A stretch of 64,000 nucleotides of DNA. Origin: Liolophura sinensis. Lineage: Eukaryota > Mollusca > Polyplacophora > Chitonida > Chitonidae. Shown here in pieces: positions 24,501 through 39,400 of this stretch. The DNA is taken from positions 3,721,991 through 3,785,990 of the forward strand of contig NC_088297.1 in NCBI RefSeq assembly GCF_032854445.1. Direction: 5' to 3'. Below the pieces are notes generated by a model. That model was given only the letters and a program-made list of their open reading frames with translations, made no database searches and was not told the origin of the DNA. The position numbers and the translations under genes are program-made. Numbering within the stretch: the stretch's first letter is position 1; each line of letters begins with the position of its first letter.

Positions 24501-27500
24501 ATTGGCGTTTTTTGCCATACTCAAAAATATTTCACTTATACCACAGCGGCCATCATTATGGTGGGAGGAAACTCAGCAGAGCCCAGTGGAAACCCATGAC
24601 CATCCGCAGGTTGCCGAAAGATCTTCCCACATATGGCCCGCAAGAAAGCCAGCATGAGCTGGGCTTGAACTCACACCAATCGCATTGGTGAGAGACCTAA
24701 TCAATTTATAACCATCAGATTACTGAGATGCCATGAGACAACGCAAAGAATATTCAAAAGTATGGCCATAACGAAAGGTCAGCTAATTAACCTGTATCAT
24801 TTTGGCCAGTTCATGTCAGTACCACAGATACCTGACCATTGACCACTGAGGTAACAGACTTCTGAGGACATGTTGAAGAAATCCCCACTGGACTAAATTC
24901 CAAAACTACTGAAAATCTTCAACCTTTTTGACTTCTAAAGCACCTTTTTCAGAGGAATTTATATTATGAAAATATTGCCCAAAATTATTTGTTTATGTCA
25001 ATGAAGGTGCAGTCTTCATAAAACTGTGCCAATTATTTCTTTATACCCCAAGTTTCTCTCAGAATGTTTCAAAATATTGGCTACAGCAGTAAATGAAAAG
25101 GGTGAAGAAACAGGGTAATCTCCCTTATACAAAAGAAAATGTGTGAAATTGGCTGCAACTGGACAGAATTACCAGGCAAAACCAGTTTAATTCGGATTAC
25201 AATTTCACTTCTTTATAAACTGACAGCTAATATTCCAGCTTATCTGGTTTTTCCCCCCAACCATAAATCTAACAATCATCGTAAATATTCACATTATACT
25301 GATCCATGAAAACATAGTGTGACAAACTATAATCTCCCCACATCCTCAAATACGTCGTCTTCAAACAGAGACCACAAATACATACATGTACACGCATGTG
25401 TGCCAGGCTCTACAGGTAAACTGTTGAGGGGATGGGTTCTGAAATTTCCAGCAAAGAAGGGATGGTGTTCGAAAATATTATCTATAATGGGTCAATGAGC
25501 TAAAATATTTAACCATTATGGGAACGGGCTCAAAAATGTCCAGGCAATATGGGAATATGGTCTGAAGAATCTAGCCATTATGGGAATGGGTTCAGACATA
25601 TCCAGGCAATATGGGAATATGGCCTGAAGTATCTAGCCATTATGGGAATGTGCTCAGAAATATCCAGGCAATATGGGAATATGGCCTGAAGTATCTAGCC
25701 ATTATGGGAATGTGCTCAGAAATATCCAGGCAATATGGGAATATGGCCTGAAGTATCTAGCCATTATGGGAATGGGCTCAGAAATATCCGGGCAATATGG
25801 GAATATGGTCTGAAGTATCTAGCAATTATGGGAATGGACTCAGATATATCCAGGCAATATGGGATTATGGCCTTAAATATCTAGCCATTATGGGAATTGG
25901 CCCAGAAATACCCGGGCAATATGGGAATATGCTCTGAAGTATCTAGACATTATGGGAATGGGCTCAGACATATCCGGGCAATATGGGATTATGCTCTTAA
26001 GTATCTAGCCATTATGGGAATTGGCCCAGAAATATCCGGGCAATATGGGAATATGGTCTGAAGTATCTAGACATTATGGGAATGGGCTCAGACATATCCA
26101 GGCAATATGGGAATATGGCCTGAAATATCTAGCCATTATGGGAATGGGCTCAGACATATCCAGGCAATATGGGAATATGGCTTGAAGTATCTAGCCATCA
26201 TGGGAATGGGCTCAAAAATATCCAGGCAATATGGGAATATGGTCTGAAATATCTAGCCATTATGGGAATGGGCTCAGACATATCCAGGCAATATGGGAAT
26301 ATGGCTTGAAGTATCTAGCCATCATGGGAATGAGTTCCGAAATATCCAGGCAATATGGGAATATGGTCTAAAGTATCTAACCATTATGGGAATGGGCTCA
26401 GACACACCCAGGCAATATGGGAATATGGTCTAAAGTATCTAACCATCATGGGAATGGGCTCAGAAATGTCCAGGCAATATGGGAATATGGTCTGAAATAT
26501 CTAGCCATTATGGGAATGGGTTCAGACATATCCAGGCAATATGGGAATATGGCCTGAACTATCTAGCCATTATGGGAATGGACTCAGACATATCCAGGCA
26601 ATATGGGAATATGATCTGGAGAATCTAGCCACCATGGAAATGGGCTCAGACATATCCAGGCAATATGGGAATATAATCTGAAGTATCTAGCCATCATGGG
26701 AATGGGCTCAGACATATCCAGGCAATATGGGAATATGCTCTGAAGTGTCTAGCCATTATGGGAATGTGCTCAGACATATCCGGGCAATATGGGAATATGC
26801 TCTGAAGTATCTAGCCATTATGGGAATGGGCTCAGAAATATCCGACAATATGGGAATATGCTCTAAAGTATCTAGACATTATGGGAATGGGCTCAGACAT
26901 ATCCAGGCAATATGGGAATATGGTCTGAAGTATCTAACCATTATGGGAATGGGCTCACACATATCCAGGCAATATGGGAATATGGCCTGAAATATCTAGC
27001 CATTATGGGAATGGACTCAGATATATCCGGGCAATATGGGAATATGGTCTGAAATATCTAGCCATTATGGGAATGGACTCAGAAATATCCGGGCAATATG
27101 GGAATATGGTCTGAAATATCTAGCCATTATGGGAATGGACTCAGAAATATCCGGGCAATATGGGAATATGCTCTTAAGTATCTAACCATTATGGGAATGG
27201 GCTCAGAAATATCCGGGCAATATGGGAATATGCTCTTAAGTATCTAACCATTATGGGAATGGGCTCAGACATATCCGGGCAATATGGGAATATGGTCTGA
27301 AGTATCTAGCCATTATGGGAATGGGCTCAGACATATCCGGGCAATATGGGAATATGCTCTGAAGTATCTAACCATTATGGGAATGGGCTCAGACATATCC
27401 GGGCAATATGGGAATATGGTCTGAAGTATCTAACCATTATGGGAATGGGCTCAGACATATCCGGGCAATATGGGAATATGCTCTGAAGTATCTAACCATT

Positions 27501-30405
27501 ATGGGAATGGGCTCAGAAATATCCGGGCAATATGGGAATATGGTCTGAAGTATCTAACCATTATGGGAATGGACTCAGAAATATCCGGGCAATATGGGAA
27601 TATGGTCTGAAATATCTAGCCATTATGGGAATGGACTCAGAAATATCCGGGCAATATGGGAATATGCTCTTAAGTATCTAACCATTATGGGAATGGGCTC
27701 AGACATATCCGGGCAATATGGGAATATGCTCTGAAGTATCTAACCATTATGGGAATGGGCTCAGAAATATCCGGGCAATATGGGAATATGGTCTGAAGTA
27801 TCTAACCATTATGGGAATGGGCTCAGACATATCCAGGTAATATGGGATTATGGCCTTAAATATCTAGCCATTATGGGAATGGGCTCAGACATATCCGGGC
27901 AATATGGGAATATGCTCTGAAGTATCTAACCATTATGGGAATGGGTTCAGACATATCCAGGCAATATGGGAATATGCTCTGAAGTATCTAACCATTATGG
28001 GAATGGGCTCAGAAATATCCGGGCAATATGGGAATATGCTCTGAAGTATCTAGCCATTATGGGAATGGGCTCAGAAATATCCGGGCAATATGGGAATATG
28101 CTCTTAAGTATCTAACCATTATGGGAATGGACTCAGATATATCCGGGCAATATGGGAATATGCTCTGAAGTATCTAACCATTATGGGAATGGGCTCAAAA
28201 ATATCCAGGCAATATGGGAATATGCTCTGAAGAATCTAGACATTACGGGAATGGGCTCAGACATATCCAGGCAATATGGGAATATGCTCTGAAGTATCTA
28301 GCCATTATGGGAATAGGCTCAAAAATATCCAGGCAATATGGGAATATGCTCTAAAGTATCTAGCCATTATGGGAATAGGCTCAAAAATATCCGGGCAATA
28401 TGGGAATATGCTCTTAAGTATCTAACCATTATGGGAATGGGCTCAGACATATCCAGGCAATATGGGAATATGGTCTGGAGTATCTAGCCATTATGGGAAT
28501 GGGCTCTGAAATATCTAGAGATTAAAGGAATGTGTTCTGAAATATCAAGCTACAGTGATCATTATATAATTATTATGAAAATGATTTCTGAAATATTTAG
28601 CCATTATGGGAATGGGTTCTGAAATATTTAGCCATTATGGGAATGGGTTATGAAATATCTAGGCATTATGAGAATGGGTTCCGAAATATCTAGCCTTTAT
28701 GAGAATGATTTCTGAAATATTTAGCCATTATGGGAACGGGTTCTGAAATATCTAGCCATTATGGGAATGGGTTCTGAAATATCTAGCCATTATGAGAATG
28801 GGTTATGAAATATCTAGGCATTATGAGAATGGGTTCCGAAATATCTAGCCATTATGAGAATGGGTTCCGAAATATCTAGCCATTATGGGAACGGGTTCTG
28901 AAATATCTAGCCATTATGAGAATGGGTCCTGAAATATCTAGCCATTATGAGAATGGGTTCCGAAATATCTAGCCATTATGGGAATGGGTTCTGAAATATC
29001 TAGCCATTATGAGAATGGGTCCTGAAATATCTAGCCATTATGAGAATGGGTTATGAAATATCTAGGCATTATGGGAATGGCTTATGAAATATCTAGCCAT
29101 TATGGGAATGAGTTCTGAAATATCTAGCCATTATGGGAATGGGTTCTGAAATATCTAGCCATTATGAGAATGGGTCCTGAAATACCTAGCCATTATGGGA
29201 ATGGGTTCTGAAATATCTAGCCATTATGAGAACAGGTTATGAAATATCTAGCCATTATGGGAATGAGTTCTGAAATATCTAGCCATTATGGGAATGGGTT
29301 CTGAAATATCTAGCCATTATGAGAATGGGTTCCGAAATACCTAGCCATTATGGGAATGGGTTCTGAAATATCTAGCCATTATGGGAGTAAGTTCTGAAAA
29401 ATCTAGACAGAGTGGAATTGGTTCTGAAATATTTACCCATTTACATGGGAATGATTTCAAAAATAGATTCTAAAATATTTGGCTATAGTTATGGGAATGT
29501 CTTGTGATCAAATCTAGCCATTATGGGAGTAAGTTCCGAACAATATAGTCAATGTTGGAATGGGTTCTCAAATACCTAGTCACTGTGACAAATTTCTGAT
29601 TTTCAAACAAATCAAACAAGTGGGTAAAACGTTCAACATTTCAACACCGATTGCCTTAGTGGTCTAAGCAGACCAAGGGGAGTAACTGCTAAATATGCAT
29701 AGTAAAAAATTATTGACCAATGAGAATTATCTCCCTTTAGTTTGCTATTTTAGCTCCATCTCGCACTACAATCATTTCGCCTGAAATGTTTACGTTTTCA
29801 TCTTTTTCCACAGATCATAGATTTTTACTAGCTTATGCCTGCACTACACATAAAAGCTCATCACTGTAAGTAAAGCTCCGGGATGCATTTAACATAAACT
29901 GTAAAACACCTAGTTATAGTATACAGTAACATGGAATATTTATTATACAGAAACAGTTTTGGCAAATGAATTTTTTTTTTTTTTTTTTTGATTGGTGTTT
30001 TACGCTGTACTCAAGAATATTTCACTTATATGACGGCGGCCAGCATTATGGTGGGAGGAAACCGGGCAGAGCCCGGGTGAAACCCACGACCATCCGCAGG
30101 GTGCTGACAGACCTTCCCACGTACGGCAGGAGAGGAAGCCAGCATGAGCTGGACTTGAACTCACAGCCACCACATTGGTGAGAGACTCCTGTGTCATTAC
30201 GCTGTGCTAGCGCGCTAACCGACTGAGCCACGGAGGCCACAACATTGATTAATGAAGTGATGCTAATTTTAGACGATTCTAAAGCCTACAGCTAGTTCTA
30301 ATCAGTGCTCATTATCACCACCAACTGTAAACTATATCAATATCTAAGCGTTAAAAGGAAATTAAAACGTCACCCCCAGTGTTAGTAGCCTATTTATATA
30401 CACAC

Positions 30406-30450
<45 letters not shown>

Positions 30451-33400
30451 ATCAATCGATCAGGTACAATACAATATGTATGAAGACAAATATCAAATCC
30501 ACCCGTGTTAGTGGTATGGCTATAGACACCCCTGTAAATGAAATAGACCATTCCAATGAAGCAGTGTTACAATGCAATATCAGCAGCCTGTTGCATTATT
30601 CACTAGAGGGGTTAAGATGTGTCGATCTAGTACTCTATAGACAACAGAAAACAATGGCACCGCTAACAGAGATGTATCACCTGGATTCTGTGTGAGTGAA
30701 ACTGATGGTCGAAATGAAAACAGTTAATGGTTATTAATACCAAAGTGTGCGTTCCATTTTATCCCGGTGACCTTTCCAGAATGCCAGTGTGAACTTAAAA
30801 TGTTGGGTGTGCAAAAATGAAATGTTTAAACCTGCACCACAAAAATATGTGAAAAAATGTAAGTGCAGTTTTTAAAGGTAAACATACAAAATGACATCAA
30901 GGTCAGATGAAAGAGTGCGAAAAGTTAGTGGGCCCGCTTGCACAAACCCTTTTTAACGTTACGAGCACATAACTACCACTGTAACCAGCTTTGTAACCAT
31001 TACGTCACCATGTTGCTTACAAGCTTGTAACTTTAAGTGCAATTCGTGCAAGTACAAATATTTATCCCATTTTTTCTCTAAAGAGAAAAATACGCTGGAA
31101 AATAATTTTTGTATGGTGGGTATTTGGGACCACCTCTTGGCAAATACAGTCTTTGCGTTATAATGTTATGAATGAGAATGTAACAAATGTATAATAAATA
31201 TATTTGTAATAGAATTTGATCTTTTCAGTTAACAAATGTGTTAAACCGGGAACTTGATCTTATTTATATTTTTAATATATTTACAAATATTATATAACAC
31301 AGATTAAATGCATATGTTTGGATATAAACAAATTTACATTCAAATAAATTTATGAAAGTATTATAAGTTTTCCGGCTTTTTCATCTGACCTTAAATGTAA
31401 CAAGTTTATGTTTTTTTCTCATTTAAGCTAAAAGCAGAGCCGATGCACCCTTAAAAATCAACATGTGGCCTCATGTGGACATGATAAATGGTCTGTATCA
31501 GACTGAATGGATATCAGAGTTGTCATGAGTGGACATGATAAAGGGTCTGTATCAGACTGAATGGATATCTGATTTGTCATGAGTGGACATGAAAAAGGGT
31601 CTGTATCAGACTGAAATGATATCTGGTTTGTCATGAGTAGACATGATAAAGGGCCTGTGTCAGACTGAATGGATATCGGAGTTGTCATGAGTGGACATGA
31701 TAAAGGGTCTGTATCAGACTGAATGGATATCAGAGTTGTCATGAGTGGACATGATAAAGGGTCTGATTCAGACTGAAATGATATCGGAGTTGTCATGAGT
31801 GGACATGATAAAGGGTTTGTATCAGACTGAAATGATATCTGGTTTGTCATGAGTAGACATGATAAAGGGTCTGTATCAGACTGAATGGATATCGGAGTTG
31901 TCATGAGTGGACATGATAAAGGGTTTGTATCAGACTGAAATGATATCGGAGTTGTCATGAGTGGACATGATAAAGGGTCTGTATCAGACTGAATGGATAT
32001 CGGAGTTGTCATGAGTGGACATGATAAAGGGTCTGTATCAGACTGAAATGATATCAGAGTTGTCATGAGTAGACATGATAAAGGGTCTGTATCAGACTGA
32101 ATGGATATCAGAGTTGTCATGAGTGGACATGATAAAGGGTTTGTATCAGACTGAATGGATATCGGAGTTGTCATGAGTGGACATGATAAAGGGTCTGTAT
32201 CAGACTGAAATGATATCAGAGTTGTCATGAGTAGACATGATAAAGGGTCTGTATCAGACTGAATGGATATCGGAGTTGTCATGAGTGGACATGATAAAGG
32301 GTCTGTATCAGACTGAAATGATATCTGGTTTGTCATGAGTGAACATGATAAAGGGTTTGTATCAGACTGAATGGATATCAGAGTTGTCATGAGTGGACAT
32401 GATAAAGGGTTTGTATCAGACTGAATGGATATCGGAGTTGTCAAGTGACTGACCAACCAGGATTATCCACGTATTATCCCTACTCCACTGGTTTTATCAA
32501 TTTGTGCTCAGAGGTTCAGTTATTTTCACATGTTAAGAGCAAAAATACTCAGAGAATTTAAATACGCCGAACATAAATCATTTCAAATCAGACACAGATT
32601 TCATGTATTAATTTGACTGATGTTTTACGCCGTACTCAAGAACATTTCACTCATATGACAACAGCCAGCATTATGGTGGGAGGAAACCCACAACCATCCA
32701 CAGGTTGCTGACAGAGGTACCCATGTACAGCCGGACACAAACTGACTTTTTGTGCATATGGATAGAAAATAGTGCCTTTCCTGTTTTGACAGATGACAAG
32801 GAAAATTTATTTTCCTCATCTTCTTCGCGTACATACAATTTTCCTTCAACGTCAGGTGTGCAGGGACAAAAACAAGCAGGTGATAATTTTCCGAAAAAAG
32901 TCCTGTTACTGATTTAAAAAGATTACACTTTTATTGATTTGTGCATTTTAATTTGCCAAGTCCATACATACATGTGTCCAACATGTTTTAAAATGTGTTA
33001 TTGTTTTAATTACAATGTAATTACCAGTTTGTGAATATTTATTTATTCCTAAAGTAAATACTCTATTTCACCAGTCTGGTATGTAAAACCCTTTCGATAA
33101 TAATGACTGGAAATGATATCTGATTTGTCATGAGAGGACATGAAAACAAGTCTGTATCAGACTGAAATGATATCTGGTTTGTCATGAGTGGACATGATAA
33201 AGGGTCTGTATCAGACTGAATGGATATCGGAGTTGTCATGAGTGGACATGATAAAGGGTCTGTATCAGACTGAAATGATATCTGGTTTGTCATGAGTGGA
33301 CATGATAAAGGGTCTGTATCAGACTGAATGGATATCGGAGTTGTCATGAGTGGACATGATAAAGGGTCTGTATCAGACTGAAATGATATCTGGCTTGTCA

Positions 33401-36400
33401 TGAGAGGACATGATAATAAAATGATACCTTTTCGATGCCAACTACTGTGTTTTTGTGATAAGACACTAATCAAACTCGTCAGTGGTAAGAATCAAACAGA
33501 ATAAGTAAAATGTGTCATTTTAAAAATGCTGAACTTAAGCAGAAAAACAGTACACATTCCTGTGCCTAGGTATGTTTCATTAGCTGTATGGTTTTTATTC
33601 GTTTAAATTTTTCTGTTAGTTTTTAAATTATGAAAAGATTATGTAATATTTGGAGAAATGGAAACACATTCCATGGGTTTTATGCATGTGTCAATTCTCT
33701 ATCTCTCTGAGCCAAAAAAAAAAAAAAAGTAGCACAGCAAATCACCTATAATTTCTCTGAATTTTTCACTAACTAATTTCACGTATACTGTTCTGCTGAG
33801 CTGGTGAAAAGTCATATTATATGGGAATTTTAATATTTATTTATTTATTTATTTGATTGCCGTTTTACGCCGTCCTTAAGAATATTTCACTTATACAACG
33901 GCATCCAGCATTATGGTGGAAGAAAGCCGGGTGGAAACCCACGACCATCCGCAGGTTGCTGGAAGACCTTCCCCCATACGGACAAAGAGGAAGCCAGCAT
34001 AAGCTGGACTTGAACTCACAGCGACCGCATTGGTGAGAGGCTCCTGGGTCATGAGAATTATAATATAGCACATATAGTAACTTCACTTGACTTTTCACCA
34101 GCAGATTACTCTTCTTATAACACAGAACATACAATACTGCAAAATTACTTGGTGAAAAATTCCACGAAATTATAAATAATTGGTAGAAATGTGAAACGGT
34201 ACTCTGTTGGTGCGCCACTGTTTTGTGCCCTAGAGAAGACAGTTCCATTACAGCAATCTGTGCCCTGTGGGGTGTTAAGTGATGCCCCACCGGTGTTCTA
34301 TACCTGCCAGTTCTGATGTAATGAACGTTGTCTCGTCACACGATACCTACGCTGTTCAAATTAAGTCACAAACGAGTCATCAATATCGGCATTCAAACAA
34401 ATATAACAAAGACACAAAAAATAGGTTTATATGAAAAAACCGTTAAACACAGTCCAGAAAAATAGTTCAATGTAATTTTTTAGATTTTATCCACACAGAG
34501 TAAAATTGGGTTTTCAAACATCAGATTCTATGGTCATCTGTAGTAACCCAGAGACGGGTATCAGCGACGTCACATCCATATTTAATATTTGAAATACATG
34601 TAATTTATTTCAAGGCCCGCTCAACAAATCCATCTATTCTAGGATGCATTTTGCATTTAGAAGGGTAAAATCTAGAAGCCTACATGTGTTAAGTAGCAAA
34701 AACCTGATGTGATTATGTCACAATACGGTCAGAAAAGGCCCCCATAGAATCCAACGTTTAAATACACTTTATTAGGCTGAAAAATTTCTACGAAAATAAA
34801 TCGAACTATTTTACTGTACTGGTGTTCAATGGTTTATCATGTGACATTGATTTCAGATTTGTGTTTTCTTTACCTTTTAATTACCTCTGACTCTTACTGT
34901 GAACAATTCAACAAAGCAAACCAAATTCACAACACCGAGAAATAACCAACACTGCTTTTTGTTTCAACTATCTGTATATTCTGAGGCCGTCTTTCAAAAT
35001 ATGTTCATTAAATGCAACTCAAGCGATGCACCTGGCCATTATATGGAATTTTATACCAGCGTTTTCCCCGTTTCAATTTTAATTTCTTTCAAATTTCCAT
35101 CTTTTATATTACCTAAAAAACAGAAATTCCCGACCTAGATGGACCCTACTTCTGATTAAGTCATAGTGCTCCTTATAAATTTTTGGCCGAAACATGTTTC
35201 GTGCAATAAACCCAAATACCGTAACATAACCCCTTGTTGGTCTTTTCTCAGAGTTGTGAACTTTGGTCTACTATTTATGAACACATTTTAATAATGTCTG
35301 CTCAATGAATTATTATTTTGAATGAATAATGGAACAATTCAAGACATAAATGAATAAACACACAATGTACATGTGCATAAAAAACAAGTACAGGGTTATT
35401 CAGCCTCTAAGATGAACCATCTTCCATTTTGTCTGAAATTTTGAACAGCAGGTACACACGTTTGACAAACACATGTAAAATCTTAAAATCTTTCCTCTCG
35501 ATATTTTTCAAGACCAGTTTACCAGCAGTGTCTTTCAAGAGTCAATAAGCTTTGTTAATGTAAACTTGTGGTTCCCATGGGGACTTCAAAACTGCATTTA
35601 AAAAAACAGAAAAAATTCTTGTTTCAAGCTGATCTACAAAATATATTCTGAAAACAAGTTCCTCCTCGTACATCATATTCGATTTCAAGATTGATATACC
35701 AGTAAAAAGCAACTTACCGATTTGTCTCGGCTTTTTCTCGTATGTTCCAGATCAATCTGGTCTCTAATCTGCGTTATCAAACATGGAGGGACCTGCAAAT
35801 CCAAAAATCAAAAACAGAAATTAAATTACTCCATTTTGCCTAAGCACTAGTCCTGAAGTCTTCTGTGTTAGGAGGAGAATTGCCGTCTGAAACTGCCGAA
35901 GTGCAGTTCGTACATTTCCAGTAGAACTCTTCTTCCCAGAAGGTAGCGAACAGTTCAGTTCGTTTTCCGCTTGACGATCAGGCAACCGGAATGTTGGACG
36001 TAGGTTCCAAGTTTACGCGAACAAATCGTCAGTTTTAAAGACTGAGTCATTGGCTGAGAGGCAACACACCCCGTGGATAAATTACAGCGTGTTAAAGATG
36101 GAAGACGCCATGGACAATTTATGCCAGCTTTGCCGTTTTCAGGCTTTACGTGGATGGCGAGGAAAAATCGCAAAATTATGCAACAGGCACCACCAGATAG
36201 AAACAAATGTGCTCTTTTCAGCCTATAATGTCATTTTTTTTCAGTTTTCTTCTCCTTTGAAATTAGACTGTAGCCTCTCTGTTCTTTTTTTTTCATGATG
36301 ATTAACTTTTTTTTTGCTTTTTTTCCTTCCAAGCAACTTTACTTCTCATGTTGTCTGACCAACCATTGACTGCTTCTCTTCATATGATTCTGCCCTATTT

Positions 36401-39400
36401 CCGTACTTTATGTACTTTCTTACTTCTTTGGTGGTATGCGTTAAACGTCGTTTTGTGAATTGCCTTACAATTATTGACCCTGAACGCCCTTATTGGTTGA
36501 CAGCTGGTATATGAAGGTCTATTTCGACACACAGGTTTCTATGAAACACTGCAAACAAGTTTGGGTTTCAGAACGATGCAGCCTCACTTGCTCACAGACT
36601 CTTTCTACTGCAGCTTTAAGTAAGGAATTTTGTCTGCTACCTGATGATGGTCAACGGTTTCCTCACCAGTTTCACTCGTCAATTATGAAGTGCAAAATTC
36701 TTCAGCACAAATGTTTAAAATCAATCAAATAAATTAAATTGAAAAAAACAAACAAATAAGATTCAGTTTCTGTAAAATCCTTCAGCCTATCCGTACAACC
36801 TACCGTCCAGAGTAAAGGCTGGTACTTGATCAACATCTTGACGATGTTCGACGTGCCGGCGGCCATGCTGACCTCAATATCGCGTACGTTTTTTGACTTT
36901 GTGTTGACGAGGAAGAGATTGGGCGCCATGATCATGGCAACGCTGGACAGTGTCATCCTGTTCTCTGCAGTGTGCTGAATGATTCGCTGGAGAAACTTTA
37001 ACAGAGCCTGGAGAAGGAAACAGTAGATTACATTTTTCAGCTTTGTTATTTCGAATCAAAAGAGTTCATGAGGTCATGTAATTCTTCAACCTCTTTGCAT
37101 GTTTGCAAGGTGTTTATTCAAGCATATTCTAAAGGCGTTGACAGATGAAATTGCACTTTTCAAGAAGCCCTGAAATTGGCCAACACAACCAATGTGGTTT
37201 TGTCTCCAAAATCAAATTAAAAACATCTATGAATTGTCCTGAAAGTTTCTCTTTCATGTGCGAAAATGTTGAAGAATTAGGGTACATTGCAATGGTTAGT
37301 GGCATGCTGTGGCCTCTTGTACCAATAACCCAAACAGCCGTCATCATCATAATGAGTGAAAAAGTCTTAAAACACCGAACAATCAATCAAACAGATTCAA
37401 AAGATCATATAACAGTAACAGAGAGCTCAAAATTGAGGTGGAAGCGGTCCTTGAGAGAGTTTTACATACTCGCTAGGACACTATATCACGAAGACAGACT
37501 AGGTTCAGGATCAATCCCAGCCTTCGACACTTATTCCGAACTTACAACTTATGGGGCCTTGCTGACAAAATCTAAACAAGTGGATGACAACAGTTATGTT
37601 GCCATCTGTGCAGTCTTAACGTTTGTTGAAAACCGCATGTCTTGTAGTGCGCATATCTGTAGCCACATGTGAGAAAGTTGCCAAAGGTCAGTGGTTTTAT
37701 AACATCCATAAATCTGATTACCATCATCTTATACATGATTTCTGTGAAATTCTTGAGTCTGTTATAACAGAGTATGCATCAAAAGCAAGAGACTTAGAAA
37801 GTGTTCCAGAAAATAGTTTGATTTATTTTTTACTTTTTTAAATTTTTTGATTTTATAAAAGTGTCTAAAACATTAGATTCAGGGCATTGCCGTTGTGTGC
37901 CCATCGCAGTACCTTCATTTAAAATGTATAAGTTTAGCAATATTGGTAATGTTTAGTATATTGGTCCTGTGATGTCACTGTGCTGTCTGGTCCCAACAGG
38001 AATCTGAGTGAGTATATTGGTAAACAGGTCCTGTGATGTCACTGTGCTGTCTGGTCCCAACAGGAATCTGAGTGAGTATATTGGTAAACAGGTCCTGTGA
38101 TGTCAATGTGTTGTCTGGTCCCAACAGGAATCTGAGTAAGTATATTGGCAAACAGGTCCTGTGATGTCACTGTGCTGTCTGGTCCCAACAGGAATCTGAG
38201 TGAGTATATTGGCAAACAGGTCCTGTGATGTCACTGTGCTGTCTGGTCCCAACAGGAATCTGAGTGAGTATATTGGTAAACAGGTTCTGTGATGTCACTG
38301 TGTTGTCTGGTCCCAACAGGAATCTGAGTAAGTTATTGGCAAACAGGTCCTGTGATGTCACTGTGCTGTCTGGTCCCAACAGGAATCTGAGTGAGTATAT
38401 TGGTAAACAGGTCCTGTGATGTCACTGTGCTGTCTGGTCCCAACAGGAATCTGAGTGAGTATATTAGCAAACAGGTCCTGTGATGTCACTGTGCTGTCTG
38501 GTCCCAACAGGAATTTGAGTAAGTTATTGGTAAACAGGTCCTGTGATGTGCTGTCTGGTCACAACAGGAATCTGAGTAAGTATATTGGTAAACAGGTCCT
38601 GTGATGTCACTGTGCTGTCTGGTCCCAACAGGAATCTGAGTGAGTATATTGGTAAACAGGTCCTGTGATGTCACTGAGCTGTCTGGTCCCAACAGGAATC
38701 TGAGTAAGTTATTGGCAAACAGGTCCTGTGTTGTCACTGTGCTGTCTGGTCCCAACAGGAATCTGAGTGAGTATATTGGCAAACAGGTCCTGTGATGTCA
38801 CTGTGCTGTCTGGTCCCAACAGGAATCTGAGTAAGTATATTGGTAAACAGGTCATGTGATGTCACTGTGCTGTCTGGTCCCAACAGGAATCTGAGTGAGT
38901 ATATTGGCAAACAGGTCCTGTGATGTCACTGTTCTGTCTGGTCCCAACAGGAATCTGAGTGAGTATATTGGTAAACAGGTCCTGTGATGTCACTGTGTTG
39001 TCTGGTCACAACAGGAATCTGAGTGAGTATATTGGTTAACAGGTCCTGTGATGTCACTGTGCTGTCTGGTCACAACAGGAATCTGAGTAAGTATATTGGT
39101 AAACAGGTCCTGTGATGTCACTGTGTTGTCTGGTCCCAACAGGAATCTGAGTGAGTATATTGGCAAACAGGTCCTGTGATGTCACTGTGCTGTCTGGTCC
39201 CAACAGGAATCTGAGTGAGTATATTGGTAAACAGGTCCTGTGATGTCACTGTGCTGTCTGGTCCCAACAGGAATCTGAGTGAGTATATTGGTAAACAGGT
39301 CCTGTGATGTCACTGTGCTGTCTGGTCACAACAGGAATCTGAGTAAGTATATTGGCAAACAGCTCCTGTGATGTCACTGTGTTGTTTGGTCCCAACAGGA

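Noticed and set aside
29970-30240. tRNA gene suggested by A and B boxes
   Set aside because: The boxes belong to the head of a SINE with body and tail. The cloverleaf is not intact and many copies share it.
31458-32456. 332-codon open frame on the minus strand
   Set aside because: It is entirely 54-bp tandem repeat (18 codons per unit) inside an intron. Absence of stops follows from unit length and composition, not from coding constraint.
37145-37672. 175-codon plus-strand frame
   Set aside because: Its first third is an M1 MITE and the rest has no recognisable domain. It lies antisense in intron 10.
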